Shown: piece after piece, positions 33,605 to 42,009 of the stretch | Layout of the letters: every line of letters begins with the position of its first letter | Numbering within the stretch: the stretch's first letter is position 1 | Origin: Lactococcus sp. S-13 | GTDB taxonomy: Bacteria; Bacillota; Bacilli; Lactobacillales; Streptococcaceae | DNA length: 64,000 bases | NCBI RefSeq assembly: GCF_004210295.1 | Contig: NZ_SDAK01000001.1 | Span: forward strand, 1,798,001-1,862,000 | Direction of reading: 5' to 3' | Position numbers and translations under genes: made by a program | The notes under the pieces: generated by a model | What the model saw: only the letters and a program-made list of their open reading frames with translations | What the model was told of the DNA's origin: nothing | The model's database searches: none

Positions 33605-34585
33605 TTGCTCACTTTTTGGCAGAATTATCCCGAAATTCAAGAAAAATTAAAAGAGGTGCAGAAACTCATGGTGGCACATCTCAAAATCAATAATCAAGAA
33701 ATCCAAGAAGCCCTACAAAAACTCACAGCTCGTGGAGGAAAAATGGTTCGTCCCGCGCTTTTTTTGCTTTTTGCAGGACTTGTCCCCAATGGCAAACAAG
33801 ATGAAGAAAAGCTGTTGAAAATTGCGGCTTCCTTGGAAATGCTTCATTGCGCCACTTTGATTCATGATGACATCATTGATGATTCGCCTGTCCGTCGGGG
33901 GCTTCCTTCTGTCGAAGCACAGTTTGGCAAAGATACTGCTGTGTATGCTGGCGATTTTGTTTATACCATTTATTTTGAATTATTGATTGAAACGATGAAC
34001 GGCACACCATTTCTCGCCAAAAATGCGCAATCCATGAAAAAAATTCTTCAAGGCGAATTAACTCAGATGCAATCAGCATTTGATCAGAAAAATACAGCCC
34101 GCCGTTATCTCAAGGCAATCAGTGGTAAAACCGCAGAACTACTCAGTTTGAGCTGTTTAGAAGGGGTTTATTTTGCTGGAGGCGATAAAAATATGCAACG
34201 CTCAGCACGTAAGATTGGTCGCGCAATTGGTCTGGCTTTTCAAGTTTATGACGATATCTTGAATTTTACAGTTGGTCTGGATGAAGCAGATAAACCAATT
34301 TTGACTGATTTTCGCCAAGGCATCTATACCTTGCCGCTCCTTTTGGCCAAGGAAGTCAATGAGCAAGCTATTTTGCCTTATTTAGAAGCGCCAGAAAAAC
34401 TCACGCGAGCAGAATGTGTAGAATTGGCAGATTTAGTCGCAGAATCAGGTGGCATTGCTGGCGCCTTGATGTTTGCAGGCACATTGACTGATTTGGCGCT
34501 GGCAGAAATTCGCAAGCTTCCTGAGTCACGCAATCGGCAGATTTTGGAAGAAGCGACACAAGTCTTGTTGAAGAGAGAACATTAA
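33605..34585 (+). CDS. Polyprenyl diphosphate synthase (menaquinone side chain)
   Basis: Trans-prenyl chain elongation enzyme. With the TTG at 33605 (after GAGAGGA) it has 326 residues, the usual length. The longer frame from the TTG at 33506 adds 33 residues unlike the family. The first Asp-rich motif is HDDIIDD (87-93) and the second is VYDDILNF (214-221), where the last Asp of DDxxD is Asn. GGKMVRPAL (44-52) binds diphosphate. It stands directly before menA, so the product most likely feeds menaquinone synthesis. Confidence 0.88.
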   Translation: MLTFWQNYPEIQEKLKEVQKLMVAHLKINNQEIQEALQKLTARGGKMVRPALFLLFAGLVPNGKQDEEKLLKIAASLEMLHCATLIHDDIIDDSPVRRGLPSVEAQFGKDTAVYAGDFVYTIYFELLIETMNGTPFLAKNAQSMKKILQGELTQMQSAFDQKNTARRYLKAISGKTAELLSLSCLEGVYFAGGDKNMQRSARKIGRAIGLAFQVYDDILNFTVGLDEADKPILTDFRQGIYTLPLLLAKEVNEQAILPYLEAPEKLTRAECVELADLVAESGGIAGALMFAGTLTDLALAEIRKLPESRNRQILEEATQVLLKREH

Positions 34586-34609
34586 AAGCCTTGATTGAAC
34601 AGGCTTTTT
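34584..34609 (+). terminator. Weak hairpin between the prenyl synthase and menA
   Basis: AAAAGCCT and AGGCTTTTT arms with a 9-nt loop. It may reduce but not abolish read-through into menA. Confidence 0.6.
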
Positions 34610-34641
34610 CAAATTGAATCGTAGAAATCATGAGGACAAAA

Positions 34642-35547
34642 ATGAATTTTAAAAACTTTGCTGAGCTGATTGAATTAAAAGCCAAAACGGCCTCCATTTT
34701 TCCGTTTTTGCTAGGGCTTGGTTACTCCCTTTATCATTATCATAAGGCGAATCTTTTGCCATTATTGGTTTATTTCGTTGCGATGTTCATGTTTAACTGC
34801 TTTGTGGACATCTGGGACAATTATAATGACTATCACAATGCTGTGGATACGGCAGACTATCAAAAAAATACCAATATTATTGGACGAGAAGGACTTTCTT
34901 TGGGCTTGATTAAAGGCTTGTTGGCATTTTTCTTTTTTGGTAGTTTGCTCTTGGGTTTATTGGTTGCTTTTTGGACAGGTTGGGCCGTTTTTTGGTTGGG
35001 TTTGATTTGTTATGCGGTGGGGATTTTTTATGCTGGAGGACCAAAACCTTTGTCAAGTCTACCCCTTGGAGAGCTACTTTCAGGGCTGACGATGGGCTAT
35101 CTGATTTTTCTCATCTGCCTTTATATCAATACTTTTGGGACATTTGTGTGGTCTTGGGCGACTTTAGGGACAACATTTTTGATTGCTTTGCCCAATGTCC
35201 TTTTGATTGCAAATCTTATGTTGGCAAATAACACTTGTGATTTGGAAGAAGATGAAGCGAATCAACGTTTTACAATCGTTCATTATATTGGAAAAAGCGG
35301 AGCTTTGCTCTGGTGGAAAATCGCTTTAATTTTGGCTTTTGTCGCTGTTATCTTGGGTGTTTTGCTGGATTTACTTGCACCGATTAGCCTTGCTATCGTA
35401 CTGCTTGTGCCTCTGATGGTCAAATTTGCTCGACCTTACTTAAAAAAACAAGTGAAAAGAGAAACGTTTATTTGTTCAGTGAAAATCTTAATGGTCTTTC
35501 AATTGGCCCAAGTTGTCTTGCTTTTCATGGGCTTGATAAAATTTTAA
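34642..35547 (+). CDS. menA: 1,4-dihydroxy-2-naphthoate polyprenyltransferase
   Basis: 301-residue UbiA-superfamily membrane enzyme that joins the prenyl chain to DHNA, the membrane step of menaquinone synthesis. It has about eight helices. The first Asp-rich loop is DIWDNYNDYHNAVD (about 54-67), with the Mg-diphosphate ligands. The second is LANNTCDLEEDEANQR (about 195-210). GAGGA lies before the ATG at 34642, which is preferred to 34630. It is next to the prenyl diphosphate synthase gene. Menaquinone in lactococci allows respiration when haem is supplied. Confidence 0.92.
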   Translation: MNFKNFAELIELKAKTASIFPFLLGLGYSLYHYHKANLLPLLVYFVAMFMFNCFVDIWDNYNDYHNAVDTADYQKNTNIIGREGLSLGLIKGLLAFFFFGSLLLGLLVAFWTGWAVFWLGLICYAVGIFYAGGPKPLSSLPLGELLSGLTMGYLIFLICLYINTFGTFVWSWATLGTTFLIALPNVLLIANLMLANNTCDLEEDEANQRFTIVHYIGKSGALLWWKIALILAFVAVILGVLLDLLAPISLAIVLLVPLMVKFARPYLKKQVKRETFICSVKILMVFQLAQVVLLFMGLIKF

Positions 35548-35553
35548 TTCATG

Positions 35554-35583
35554 AAAAAACCTCCAAATTTTGGAGGTTTTTAA
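35554..35583. terminator. Bidirectional terminator menA / CPBP gene
   Basis: AAAAAACCTCC and GGAGGTTTTT arms with a 7-nt loop lie between convergent genes. Confidence 0.9.
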
Positions 35584-35585
35584 GT

Positions 35586-36737
35586 TTAAGCTTTGTCAGC
35601 ATAGCTGATATTTGATTTTGGTTGATTATTTTTAGGCTGGATGACTTTGAGCAAGACCAGCAAAGCAAAGATTGATCCGCCCACATAAGGCAACAGGAAC
35701 CAGCAAAGGTTTGCCAGATGAAAATCAAAGAAAACGATGAGAAAAGTAAAGAGGGCAAGTCCGGAGATTATCACGAGCGCCATCAGCGCTGATTCACTTA
35801 AAGTTTGATTTGGAATTGAAAGAGTGGGAGTTGTAGCTGCTATCTGGTTTGCTCTCTTGAAAATTAAAAACAGAGGGAGTAGGCTGTAAACTAGGGCAAT
35901 CAAAGCAAACATTCTTCGAAAAGTTACATTTTGGGCGAGTGCTGGAAGTTTGCGTGGGCTGAGCTGAGGTGCACGTGCTTGAATCGCAGCGATGAACCGT
36001 TCTTTTTGAGTCCAGCTTGTGTAAAGAAAAACAAAAGCTAATGTTCCAAATAAGAACCATTCGATTAAAATGGATAAAGGATTGGTTTGCTCAGAAGTAA
36101 TCCCGCCACCCGAAGCTAAAATGGCTGTAAAGTCATTCATCGCGTGGAGTAAAATGGCAAAAAGGAGATTGTTTGTCTTGACATAAATCGCTGCCAGAAC
36201 TAAGCCGACAGGAATAACCGCAAGCACTTGAATGATTGTGTTAGGCAATGGTTGATGCCGGAGATTTAGTAAGTGAATCAATCCAAATAAAATACTTGAA
36301 CTGAAGAGCGCGAGGATGAATCCTGCTCTATTTTTCGCTCTTTTTACAAGGAGACCAAAAATGAGTCCGCGAAAACTGAGCTCTTCGGCAGCACCAATCA
36401 AGAGCGTTGCGAAAAAAACAAGGAGAATATAAGAGGCAGAGAAGTGAAATCTGAGGGCCACGACAAGACCACTAAGAAAGAATAAGAAGGGTAAAATCAG
36501 CATCCCTAAGGATTTGTTCCAGGGGTAGCGCTTGAACAATAATTTTTGATGCCAAAAGAAATGATTGAGTAGGAGCAAAATAAGAATGAGCGGAATTTCT
36601 TGGATAAAAATTGAGATCATACTTGCATTTCCTCCCAGACTATCCAACCAAGCATTGACACCAAGCGCTTTGAGGACATAGGAAAGCCCTACGATATAGG
36701 CAACCAGAATGACCAAAATACTGATGATTTTTTTCAT
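35586..36737 (-). CDS. CPBP-family intramembrane metalloprotease
   Basis: 383-residue polytopic membrane protein. The CAAX-processing/bacteriocin-processing (CPBP, Abi) domain spans about 80-225: EELSFRGLIFG with the catalytic Glu pair and Arg, FGLIHLLNLR, and LLHAMNDFTA as the third motif. Extra C-terminal helices (about 225-383) are unusual. Members include bacteriocin self-immunity proteins and prenyl proteases. No bacteriocin gene is close by, so the role is open. AAAGGAGATT precedes the ATG. Confidence 0.85.
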   Translation of the reverse strand: MKKIISILVILVAYIVGLSYVLKALGVNAWLDSLGGNASMISIFIQEIPLILILLLLNHFFWHQKLLFKRYPWNKSLGMLILPFLFFLSGLVVALRFHFSASYILLVFFATLLIGAAEELSFRGLIFGLLVKRAKNRAGFILALFSSSILFGLIHLLNLRHQPLPNTIIQVLAVIPVGLVLAAIYVKTNNLLFAILLHAMNDFTAILASGGGITSEQTNPLSILIEWFLFGTLAFVFLYTSWTQKERFIAAIQARAPQLSPRKLPALAQNVTFRRMFALIALVYSLLPLFLIFKRANQIAATTPTLSIPNQTLSESALMALVIISGLALFTFLIVFFDFHLANLCWFLLPYVGGSIFALLVLLKVIQPKNNQPKSNISYADKA

Positions 36738-36854
36738 AGTAATCTCCTTTTCATTAAAATGCAGTTGTATTTTAATTATATTTCAACTATATGCTTTTTC
36801 CTTTCATTCGTCAAATGAAAATATTAAATAATTTGAAAAAAGCAGTAAAAATAA

Positions 36855-36889
36855 TAAAAAAATTACTGACGTAAATAAACGTCAGTAAT
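36855..36889 (-). terminator. feo operon terminator formed by a CTGACG inverted pair
   Basis: ATTACTGACG and CGTCAGTAAT, perfect 10-bp arms with an 8-nt loop, are followed on the minus strand by a seven-T run. It ends transcription from feoA-feoB. Confidence 0.75.
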
Positions 36890-36925
36890 TTCTCTGCTGA
36901 ATTTATTTACGTCAGCATTTTTTCT
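36862..36925. repeat. CTGACG repeat cluster at the feo operon end
   Basis: ATTACTGACG-N8-CGTCAGTAAT, then ACGTCAGCATTTTTTC (36909), three half-sites directly after the stop of the Cys-rich gene. Confidence 0.75.
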
Positions 36926-37124
36926 AGTCGCAACAGTTGTTTTTGGTTTTCGTCAGTGATTGCTCTGGCGCATTTTCAGTGGGCAAGACAGGAGTGGCGC
37001 TTTTGACGGGACAAGTATTGACAGAACAGTCATCGCAAGCCCCTTTGCTCCGAATCGTTTTGAAAATTGTCCAAGCCGTAAGGAGCAAAATGATTGCCAA
37101 AATGATAAAACTAGCTAAGTTCAT
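36924..37124 (-). CDS. FeoB-associated Cys-rich membrane protein
   Basis: 66-residue protein with one N-terminal membrane helix (about 3-20, ASFIILAIILLLTAW). A Cys-rich segment GACDDCSVNTCPVKS and a terminal NNCCD make six Cys in all. This is the family that follows feoB in many Firmicutes, presumably handling Fe2+ or maturing the transporter. It starts at the ATG at 37124, overlapping the feoB end by 14 bp. The tail EQSLTKTKNN is encoded by a dispersed-repeat half-site (CGTCAGTGATTGCTCTG on the plus strand, 36951). Confidence 0.85.
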   Translation of the reverse strand: MNLASFIILAIILLLTAWTIFKTIRSKGACDDCSVNTCPVKSATPVLPTENAPEQSLTKTKNNCCD

Positions 37125-39186
37125 AGGACACACCCTTTCCTTTTTTGAAAATGAAATAAAGACCAAGCAATAAGACCAAAATGGCTAGGCCACTCAAGAT
37201 TTGGAATTGCCGCAAGAGGAAAATACTGCCAATCTGATAAATGATAAAACTCATGCTATAAGCGACCAGAGTCTGAAAACCAACGGCCCGAATCGTCCAA
37301 CGCACATCGCCCATTTCTTTATAAATGGTTGAAATCGCAGCAACACAAGGCGCACACAAGAGATTAAAAACCAGTAAAGAATAAGCAGCCAAAGGAGTAT
37401 AAGCCCCTTGCACAGCAGTCCAAAGTTGCTGACCACCTGAAGCATCGTGAGCGAAAAGCACGCCCATCGTACCCACAATCGTCTCTTTGGCAATCAAACC
37501 TGTCAAAGTCGCAACCGTTGCTCGCCATTCACCAAAACCAAGCGGGGCAAAGAAAATGGCAATAATTTTACCCACGTCAGCTAAGATAGACTGGCTAGGA
37601 TCGACATGAGTAAAAGTCCAATTATAGTTGGAGCTGAACCAAATAATGACATTCATGGCGAAAATGATGGTACCAGCTCGCTTGACAAAGCTCAAAGCAC
37701 GCTCAAAGGCATATTTGAAAACCGTGAGTGCATAGGGCAAGTGATAGCTGGGCAATTCCATGATGAAAGCAGAAGTGTCACCAGAAAAGAGCCGTGTTTT
37801 TCGCAAAATAATCCCTGAGAGAATAATCATCCCCATGCCCAAAAAATAAGCGCTTGGTGCAACCCAGCTGGCATGGCGGAAAAAAGCGCCAGAAACAAGG
37901 GCAATAATCGGCAATTTTGCCGAACAAGGCATGAAAGTGGTGACCATGATTGTAATCTTACGATCACGTTCTTGCTCAATGGTTCGAGTGGCCATGATTC
38001 CAGGGACACCACAGCCGGAGGCGATTAACATCGGAATAAACGATTTTCCAGAAAGCCCAAAACGGCGGAAAAGGCGATCCATCACAAAAGCAACGCGCGC
38101 CATGTAACCCGAATCTTCCAAAATTCCTAAGAGTAAAAAGAGGACAAAAATTTGAGGAACAAATCCCAAAATTGCCCCAATCCCCGCAAGCACGCCATTG
38201 ATGACCAAGTCTTGCAACCAAGGAACAACTGCCAGAGCCTGCATCCCTTGCTCTGCCCAATGTGGTAGCCATTGACCGAAAAGGACGTCGTTGAGCCAAT
38301 CAGTGGCTGCTGTACCCACCGTTTGAATGGAGATGAAATAAACCAGCCACATAATGAAAACAAAAAAGGGCAGACCCAGCCATTTGTGGGTGACGACCTG
38401 ATCAATACGGTCGGTCAGATTGACTTTCCCGTTATCATTTTTTGTCACGCAAAGACGGATAATGTGGCCAATCAAGTCATAGCGTTCATTGACGATGATT
38501 GCTTCGCGGTCATCAGCCATGATCTTTTCCGTAATGCTGACGACTTCTTCAATTTCAGATTTTTGATGGGTTGACAATTCGGCAAGGGAAATCTCATCCG
38601 ATTCAAAGGCTTTGATTTGATCAAAACGGTTTGTAAAGCCAGTGATTTTGGCGATTTCGGATAAAGCTCCTTCAAGTCGGTGATCATAATCTAAAGTTTG
38701 CACGCTAGTGGCTTTCAACGCCTTCTTAACGACTTCATCCAACCCTTTATTTTTGATTGCTGAAGTATGAACCACGGGGATTCCTAGACTGTAAGCCAAT
38801 TTTTCGAAGTCAATATTTTTCCCCTGAACTTCCAGCAAATCGCTCATATTAAGCGCCAAAACCATGGGAGTCCCAAACTCCATGAGCTGTAAAGTCAAAT
38901 AAAGCGAACGTTCCAAATTTGTGGCATCGACAATATTGATCAGGACATCGGGTGGCGTTTTTGAGAGAAAATCACGTGCCACTCGCTCATCCAAGGAATA
39001 AGGCGATAAAGAATACAAACCTGGCAAATCTTGGATGCAAATTGATTTATCTTTTTTATAAAAACCAGACTTGCGTTCAACAGTCACTCCAGGCCAATTT
39101 CCGACTTGCTGATTTGCACCAGTCAAAAGGTTAAAAATGCTGGTTTTCCCACTGTTAGGATTGCCAAGCAGAGCAATTATTTTCAT
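37111..39186 (-). CDS. feoB: Ferrous iron transporter FeoB
   Basis: 691-residue Fe2+ permease. The N-terminal GTPase domain has G1 GNPNSGKTS (8-16), G3 DLPG (about 55), G4 NMSD (about 118) and G5 TSA. A GDI-type helical linker (about 170-260) and the C-terminal membrane domain with two Gate motifs follow, including GCGVPGIMATRTIE and LCAPCVAAISTIYKE. The ATG at 39186 gives MKIIALLGNPNSGKTS. A TTG at 39195 is possible. It is the second gene of feoA-feoB-Cys-rich, with a repeat-filled spacer after feoA. Confidence 0.96.
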   Translation of the reverse strand: MKIIALLGNPNSGKTSIFNLLTGANQQVGNWPGVTVERKSGFYKKDKSICIQDLPGLYSLSPYSLDERVARDFLSKTPPDVLINIVDATNLERSLYLTLQLMEFGTPMVLALNMSDLLEVQGKNIDFEKLAYSLGIPVVHTSAIKNKGLDEVVKKALKATSVQTLDYDHRLEGALSEIAKITGFTNRFDQIKAFESDEISLAELSTHQKSEIEEVVSITEKIMADDREAIIVNERYDLIGHIIRLCVTKNDNGKVNLTDRIDQVVTHKWLGLPFFVFIMWLVYFISIQTVGTAATDWLNDVLFGQWLPHWAEQGMQALAVVPWLQDLVINGVLAGIGAILGFVPQIFVLFLLLGILEDSGYMARVAFVMDRLFRRFGLSGKSFIPMLIASGCGVPGIMATRTIEQERDRKITIMVTTFMPCSAKLPIIALVSGAFFRHASWVAPSAYFLGMGMIILSGIILRKTRLFSGDTSAFIMELPSYHLPYALTVFKYAFERALSFVKRAGTIIFAMNVIIWFSSNYNWTFTHVDPSQSILADVGKIIAIFFAPLGFGEWRATVATLTGLIAKETIVGTMGVLFAHDASGGQQLWTAVQGAYTPLAAYSLLVFNLLCAPCVAAISTIYKEMGDVRWTIRAVGFQTLVAYSMSFIIYQIGSIFLLRQFQILSGLAILVLLLGLYFIFKKGKGVSYELS

Positions 39187-39204
39187 ATTTTTCAAATCTC
39201 TTTC

Positions 39205-39262
39205 AGAGAAAATGCTGACGTAAATATTTTAGCTTCTAAAAGTTTTCGTCAGTAAATTCTCT
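39205..39262. repeat. CTGACG repeat inverted pair in the feoA-feoB spacer
   Basis: AGAGAAAATGCTGACG (39205-39220) and CGTCAGTAAATTCTCT (39247-39262) are complementary half-sites 26 bp apart, just upstream of feoB. Confidence 0.8.
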
Positions 39263-39291
39263 TCTCAATATCAAGGCAAAGCTTACAAAAG

Positions 39292-39750
39292 TCAAGCTTC
39301 TAGGACTACTTTGATTTTTTCAGCATCAATTTTACGCAAAGATAGCGCATAGCCACGCAAGCGTAATTCAAGTGGATCTCCCAGAGGGGCTCGCTTTTGC
39401 AAACGAATACTTGTTCCGCGCGTAATTCCCATGTCCATCAAGCGACGCCGGATTTCAGCAGGCGCATCGATTAAGCGAACAACGCCTGTTTGACCGACTT
39501 CAAGTTGAGCAAAGCCGACAATCTTTTCGCTCGAACGTTCATTTTTAATAAAAATCTGACGCAGAAAGTGCTGACTCAAAGCCAAGCGCAAATTATCCAC
39601 CTTCACAATGGCATTCTCGCCATCCATTGACAATAAGACAATTTTTTTATCCGTCATAAGACCTAATTCACGCAATTTTGCCTGATTTTTGCCCAGTACC
39701 TTATCAATATAATAAATTTGACCCACAAGGGCCGTATCAAGGCTTTTCAT
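39292..39750 (-). CDS. feoA: FeoA protein with two tandem FeoA domains
   Basis: 152-residue cytosolic SH3-like partner of FeoB. The first domain is about 4-72 (GQIYYIDKVLG...LSQHFL) and the second about 80-152 (FAQLEVGQTGVVRLID, RRRLMDMGITRGTSI, LELRLRGYALSLRK). Single-domain FeoA is about 75 residues, so this is a duplication. The ATG at 39750 follows GGAGAAAAC and is preferred to 39777. A palindromic operator lies at the promoter. It starts the feo operon. Confidence 0.92.
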   Translation of the reverse strand: MKSLDTALVGQIYYIDKVLGKNQAKLRELGLMTDKKIVLLSMDGENAIVKVDNLRLALSQHFLRQIFIKNERSSEKIVGFAQLEVGQTGVVRLIDAPAEIRRRLMDMGITRGTSIRLQKRAPLGDPLELRLRGYALSLRKIDAEKIKVVLEA

Positions 39751-39777
39751 AGTTTTCTCCAAACAATGATTTAACAC

Positions 39778-39807
39778 AATAAATGTAAAACTTTTTTTAC
39801 ATTTATT
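39778..39807. promoter_or_regulatory. Palindromic operator at the feoA transcription start
   Basis: AATAAATGTAAA and TTTACATTTATT, perfect 12-bp arms with a 6-nt spacer. It lies just downstream of the -10 box, where a bound repressor would block transcription. The core TGTAAA-N6-TTTACA is not the classic Fur or PerR box. A metal- or redox-responsive regulator is inferred from the iron genes. Confidence 0.65.
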
Positions 39808-39836
39808 ATTATAGCAAATTTTGAAAACCGATACAA
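39808..39836 (-). promoter_or_regulatory. feoA promoter
   Basis: On the minus strand, TTGTAT (39836-39831), a 17-nt spacer and TATAAT (39813-39808), with TG in extended position. Confidence 0.75.
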
Positions 39837-39886
39837 TAATTTTCTGAAAAATGAAAATATCAGAGGATAACGTTCAAGTTAAAATA

Positions 39887-39909
39887 AAAAAAGACCCGCA
39901 GGTCTTTTT
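39887..39909 (-). terminator. fakA terminator
   Basis: AAAAAGACC and GGTCTTTTT around a 4-5-nt loop, T-rich on both strands. Confidence 0.88.
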
Positions 39910-39911
39910 AT

Positions 39912-41576
39912 TTATTCCACAGAGAAAAGATATGGATAAACGGGTTGTTTTCCATCATGAATCTCAATTTCAAGATCAGGATGTTTTTTCTCTAATTCTT
40001 TAGCAATTTTTTCAGCGTTAGCTTTTTTACCCTCTTCACCGACATAAATCGCTACAATTTCACTATCTTCATCAATCATTTGCTCAAAAACAGCAAAGAT
40101 TGCATCATTCATCTTGCGCGTTGAAACAACGATTTTGTTATTCAACATTCCCAAGGTGTCTTTTTTGTGAATTTCGATACCATCAACGTTGGTATCACGG
40201 ATAGCAGTAGTGACAGAACCAGATTGCACATCAGCGAGTGCATCGACCATTGCCGCTTTATTTTCTTCAATTGAGCGAGTTGGATCGAAACTCAAAAGGG
40301 CTGTGAAACCTTGAGGAATGGTGGATGTTTCCACGACTTCCACAGGAATTTCAGCGACTTCAGCAGCTGATTTTGCCGCCATAAAAATATTTTTATTATT
40401 TGGTAAAATAATAACTTTTTCAGCATTGACTAGATCAATTGCATTCAAAATATCTTCAGTTGAAGGGTTCATGGTTTGTCCACCAGAAACAACATGATTT
40501 ACACCCATTTCTTTGAAAATCTCAGCCAAACCATCGCCCGCAGCGATAGCAATGAGTCCCCAATCTTTCTTAGAAGTAGAAGTCGAGACGTTAGAGGCTT
40601 TGGCTTCTTTTTCAGCCACTCCTTCATTTTGCAGGCGCATATTGTCTACTTTGACTTTAACGAGACGTCCGTACTTCAAACCTTCTTGCATGACAAGTCC
40701 TGGATCTTCAGTATGGACATGGACTTTGACAACTTCTTCATCATCAACGACCAAAAGAGAGTTTCCGATACCGGCAAGGTAAGCTTGGAAATTATCATGA
40801 TCATAGCCTTCGCGGGCTGTTGGCCCTTTGCCAAGCTCGACCATAATTTCTGTACAATAACCGTACTTGATATCGGCAGTTGATGCATTCGCTACACTTT
40901 CGTGCTCCACATTAACCATGCGATCCATTGCACCAAGCTCAGCCACAGGCGTTTCAGGAATGAACTCACCATTAAGTGCCATCAGGAAGCCTTCGTAGAT
41001 ATAAACCAAACCTTGACCGCCCGAGTCCACAACACCAACTTCTTTGAGAACGGGAAGCATATCTGGCGTCATCGCCAGTGCTTTTCTGGCTCCTTCAAGA
41101 GCGGCAGTCATGACTTCAATCGCATCATCGGTTTCATTTGTCTTGCGTTTTGCAAGCTCGGCTGCTCCACGTGAAACAGTCAAAATCGTCCCTTCAACAG
41201 GTTTCATAACAGCTTTGTAAGCTACCTCAACACCATTTTGTAAGGCGGCAGCGAGATGAATTCCATCAAGTTCAGCATAGTCTTTGGCGTATTGAGCAAA
41301 ACCGCGGAAAAGTTGACTGAGAATAACACCAGAATTTCCACGTGCACCCATGAGTAACCCTTTTGAGAGGATTTGTGCGACTTCCCCAACAGTAGCTGCT
41401 GGTTTTGAAGCGACATCTTTAGCCCCATTAGTGATGGTCATCCCCATGTTTGTTCCTGTGTCACCGTCTGGTACAGGGAAAACATTAAGTGAATTGACAT
41501 ATTCAGCTTGCTCATTCAAGCGGCTGGCTGCGGCCTGAATCATTTCTTGAAATTTACTTGAATTGATATTTGACAC
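39912..41576 (-). CDS. fakA: Fatty acid kinase FakA (DAK2/YloV family)
   Basis: 554-residue kinase that phosphorylates FakB-bound fatty acids for phospholipid synthesis. The N-terminal DhaL-type ATP domain (about 1-200) contains NVFPVPDGDTGTNMG, with the Mg-binding Asp residues, and ARGNSGVILSQLFRG. A middle FakB-binding domain (about 230-330) and the C-terminal EDD-like DUF1949-type part (about 345-554) follow. It overlaps the Asp23 gene stop/start by one base and is co-transcribed with it. FakB genes are not in the window. Confidence 0.93.
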   Translation of the reverse strand: MSNINSSKFQEMIQAAASRLNEQAEYVNSLNVFPVPDGDTGTNMGMTITNGAKDVASKPAATVGEVAQILSKGLLMGARGNSGVILSQLFRGFAQYAKDYAELDGIHLAAALQNGVEVAYKAVMKPVEGTILTVSRGAAELAKRKTNETDDAIEVMTAALEGARKALAMTPDMLPVLKEVGVVDSGGQGLVYIYEGFLMALNGEFIPETPVAELGAMDRMVNVEHESVANASTADIKYGYCTEIMVELGKGPTAREGYDHDNFQAYLAGIGNSLLVVDDEEVVKVHVHTEDPGLVMQEGLKYGRLVKVKVDNMRLQNEGVAEKEAKASNVSTSTSKKDWGLIAIAAGDGLAEIFKEMGVNHVVSGGQTMNPSTEDILNAIDLVNAEKVIILPNNKNIFMAAKSAAEVAEIPVEVVETSTIPQGFTALLSFDPTRSIEENKAAMVDALADVQSGSVTTAIRDTNVDGIEIHKKDTLGMLNNKIVVSTRKMNDAIFAVFEQMIDEDSEIVAIYVGEEGKKANAEKIAKELEKKHPDLEIEIHDGKQPVYPYLFSVE

Positions 41577-41938
41577 TAGTCTTCAACCACCTTCACATTT
41601 TGTACGTACACGTTTACGCTACTTGCTGTGATGCCGAGTTGGTTTTCAAGGTTAAAACGTACACGTTCTTGGATATTTTTTGCCACTTCGCTGATTTTTA
41701 CACCATAAGAAATGACGACATAGACGTCAATTGACGTTTCGTTGTCAGTCGTTGTGACCACAACCCCTTTTGAATAATTTTCTTGGCGCAAAACGCTGCG
41801 GACATTGTCTTTAACAGCTGATTTGCTGGTCATGCCGACGACGCCGAAAATTTCAGTCGTCGAAGCACCAACGACAGTCGCAATGACTTCGGTAGCAATA
41901 TCGACGTTACCATGTTGGTTGTTGATAGTAACACTCAT
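41576..41938 (-). CDS. Asp23/Gls24 family protein (YloU)
   Basis: 120-residue cytosolic protein of the alkaline-shock Asp23 family. The core IATEVIATVVGASTTEIFGVVGM and YVVISYGVKISEVAKNIQERV-RFNLENQLG are diagnostic. It precedes fakA, as in most Firmicutes. The ATG at 41938 lacks a good ribosome-binding site of its own. A 24-codon frame with GGAGG upstream ends exactly over this ATG, so initiation may be coupled to it. Confidence 0.88.
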   Translation of the reverse strand: MSVTINNQHGNVDIATEVIATVVGASTTEIFGVVGMTSKSAVKDNVRSVLRQENYSKGVVVTTTDNETSIDVYVVISYGVKISEVAKNIQERVRFNLENQLGITASSVNVYVQNVKVVED

Positions 41939-42009
41939 TTTCGTAGCTGTACCGTCGCCAAATTTTTACGAAAAATCGCAAAAACGAAGAGCTCACTGAC
42001 AAACGGCAC
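41935..42009 (-). CDS. Candidate 24-residue leader peptide upstream of the Asp23 gene
   Basis: A GTG at 42009, 3 nt after GGAGGAAA, opens a frame reading MPFVSELFVFAIFRKNLATV and four further residues. It ends with a TGA that overlaps the Asp23 ATG (ATGA). The only strong Shine-Dalgarno sequence in this leader belongs to it. The spacing is short and there is no homology evidence, so it is tentative. Confidence 0.35.
   Translation of the reverse strand: MPFVSELFVFAIFRKNLATVQLRK

Noticed and set aside
40476-40883. Plus-strand frame of 135 codons within fakA
   Set aside because: It is antisense to a clearly recognised gene, without ribosome-binding site or family resemblance.
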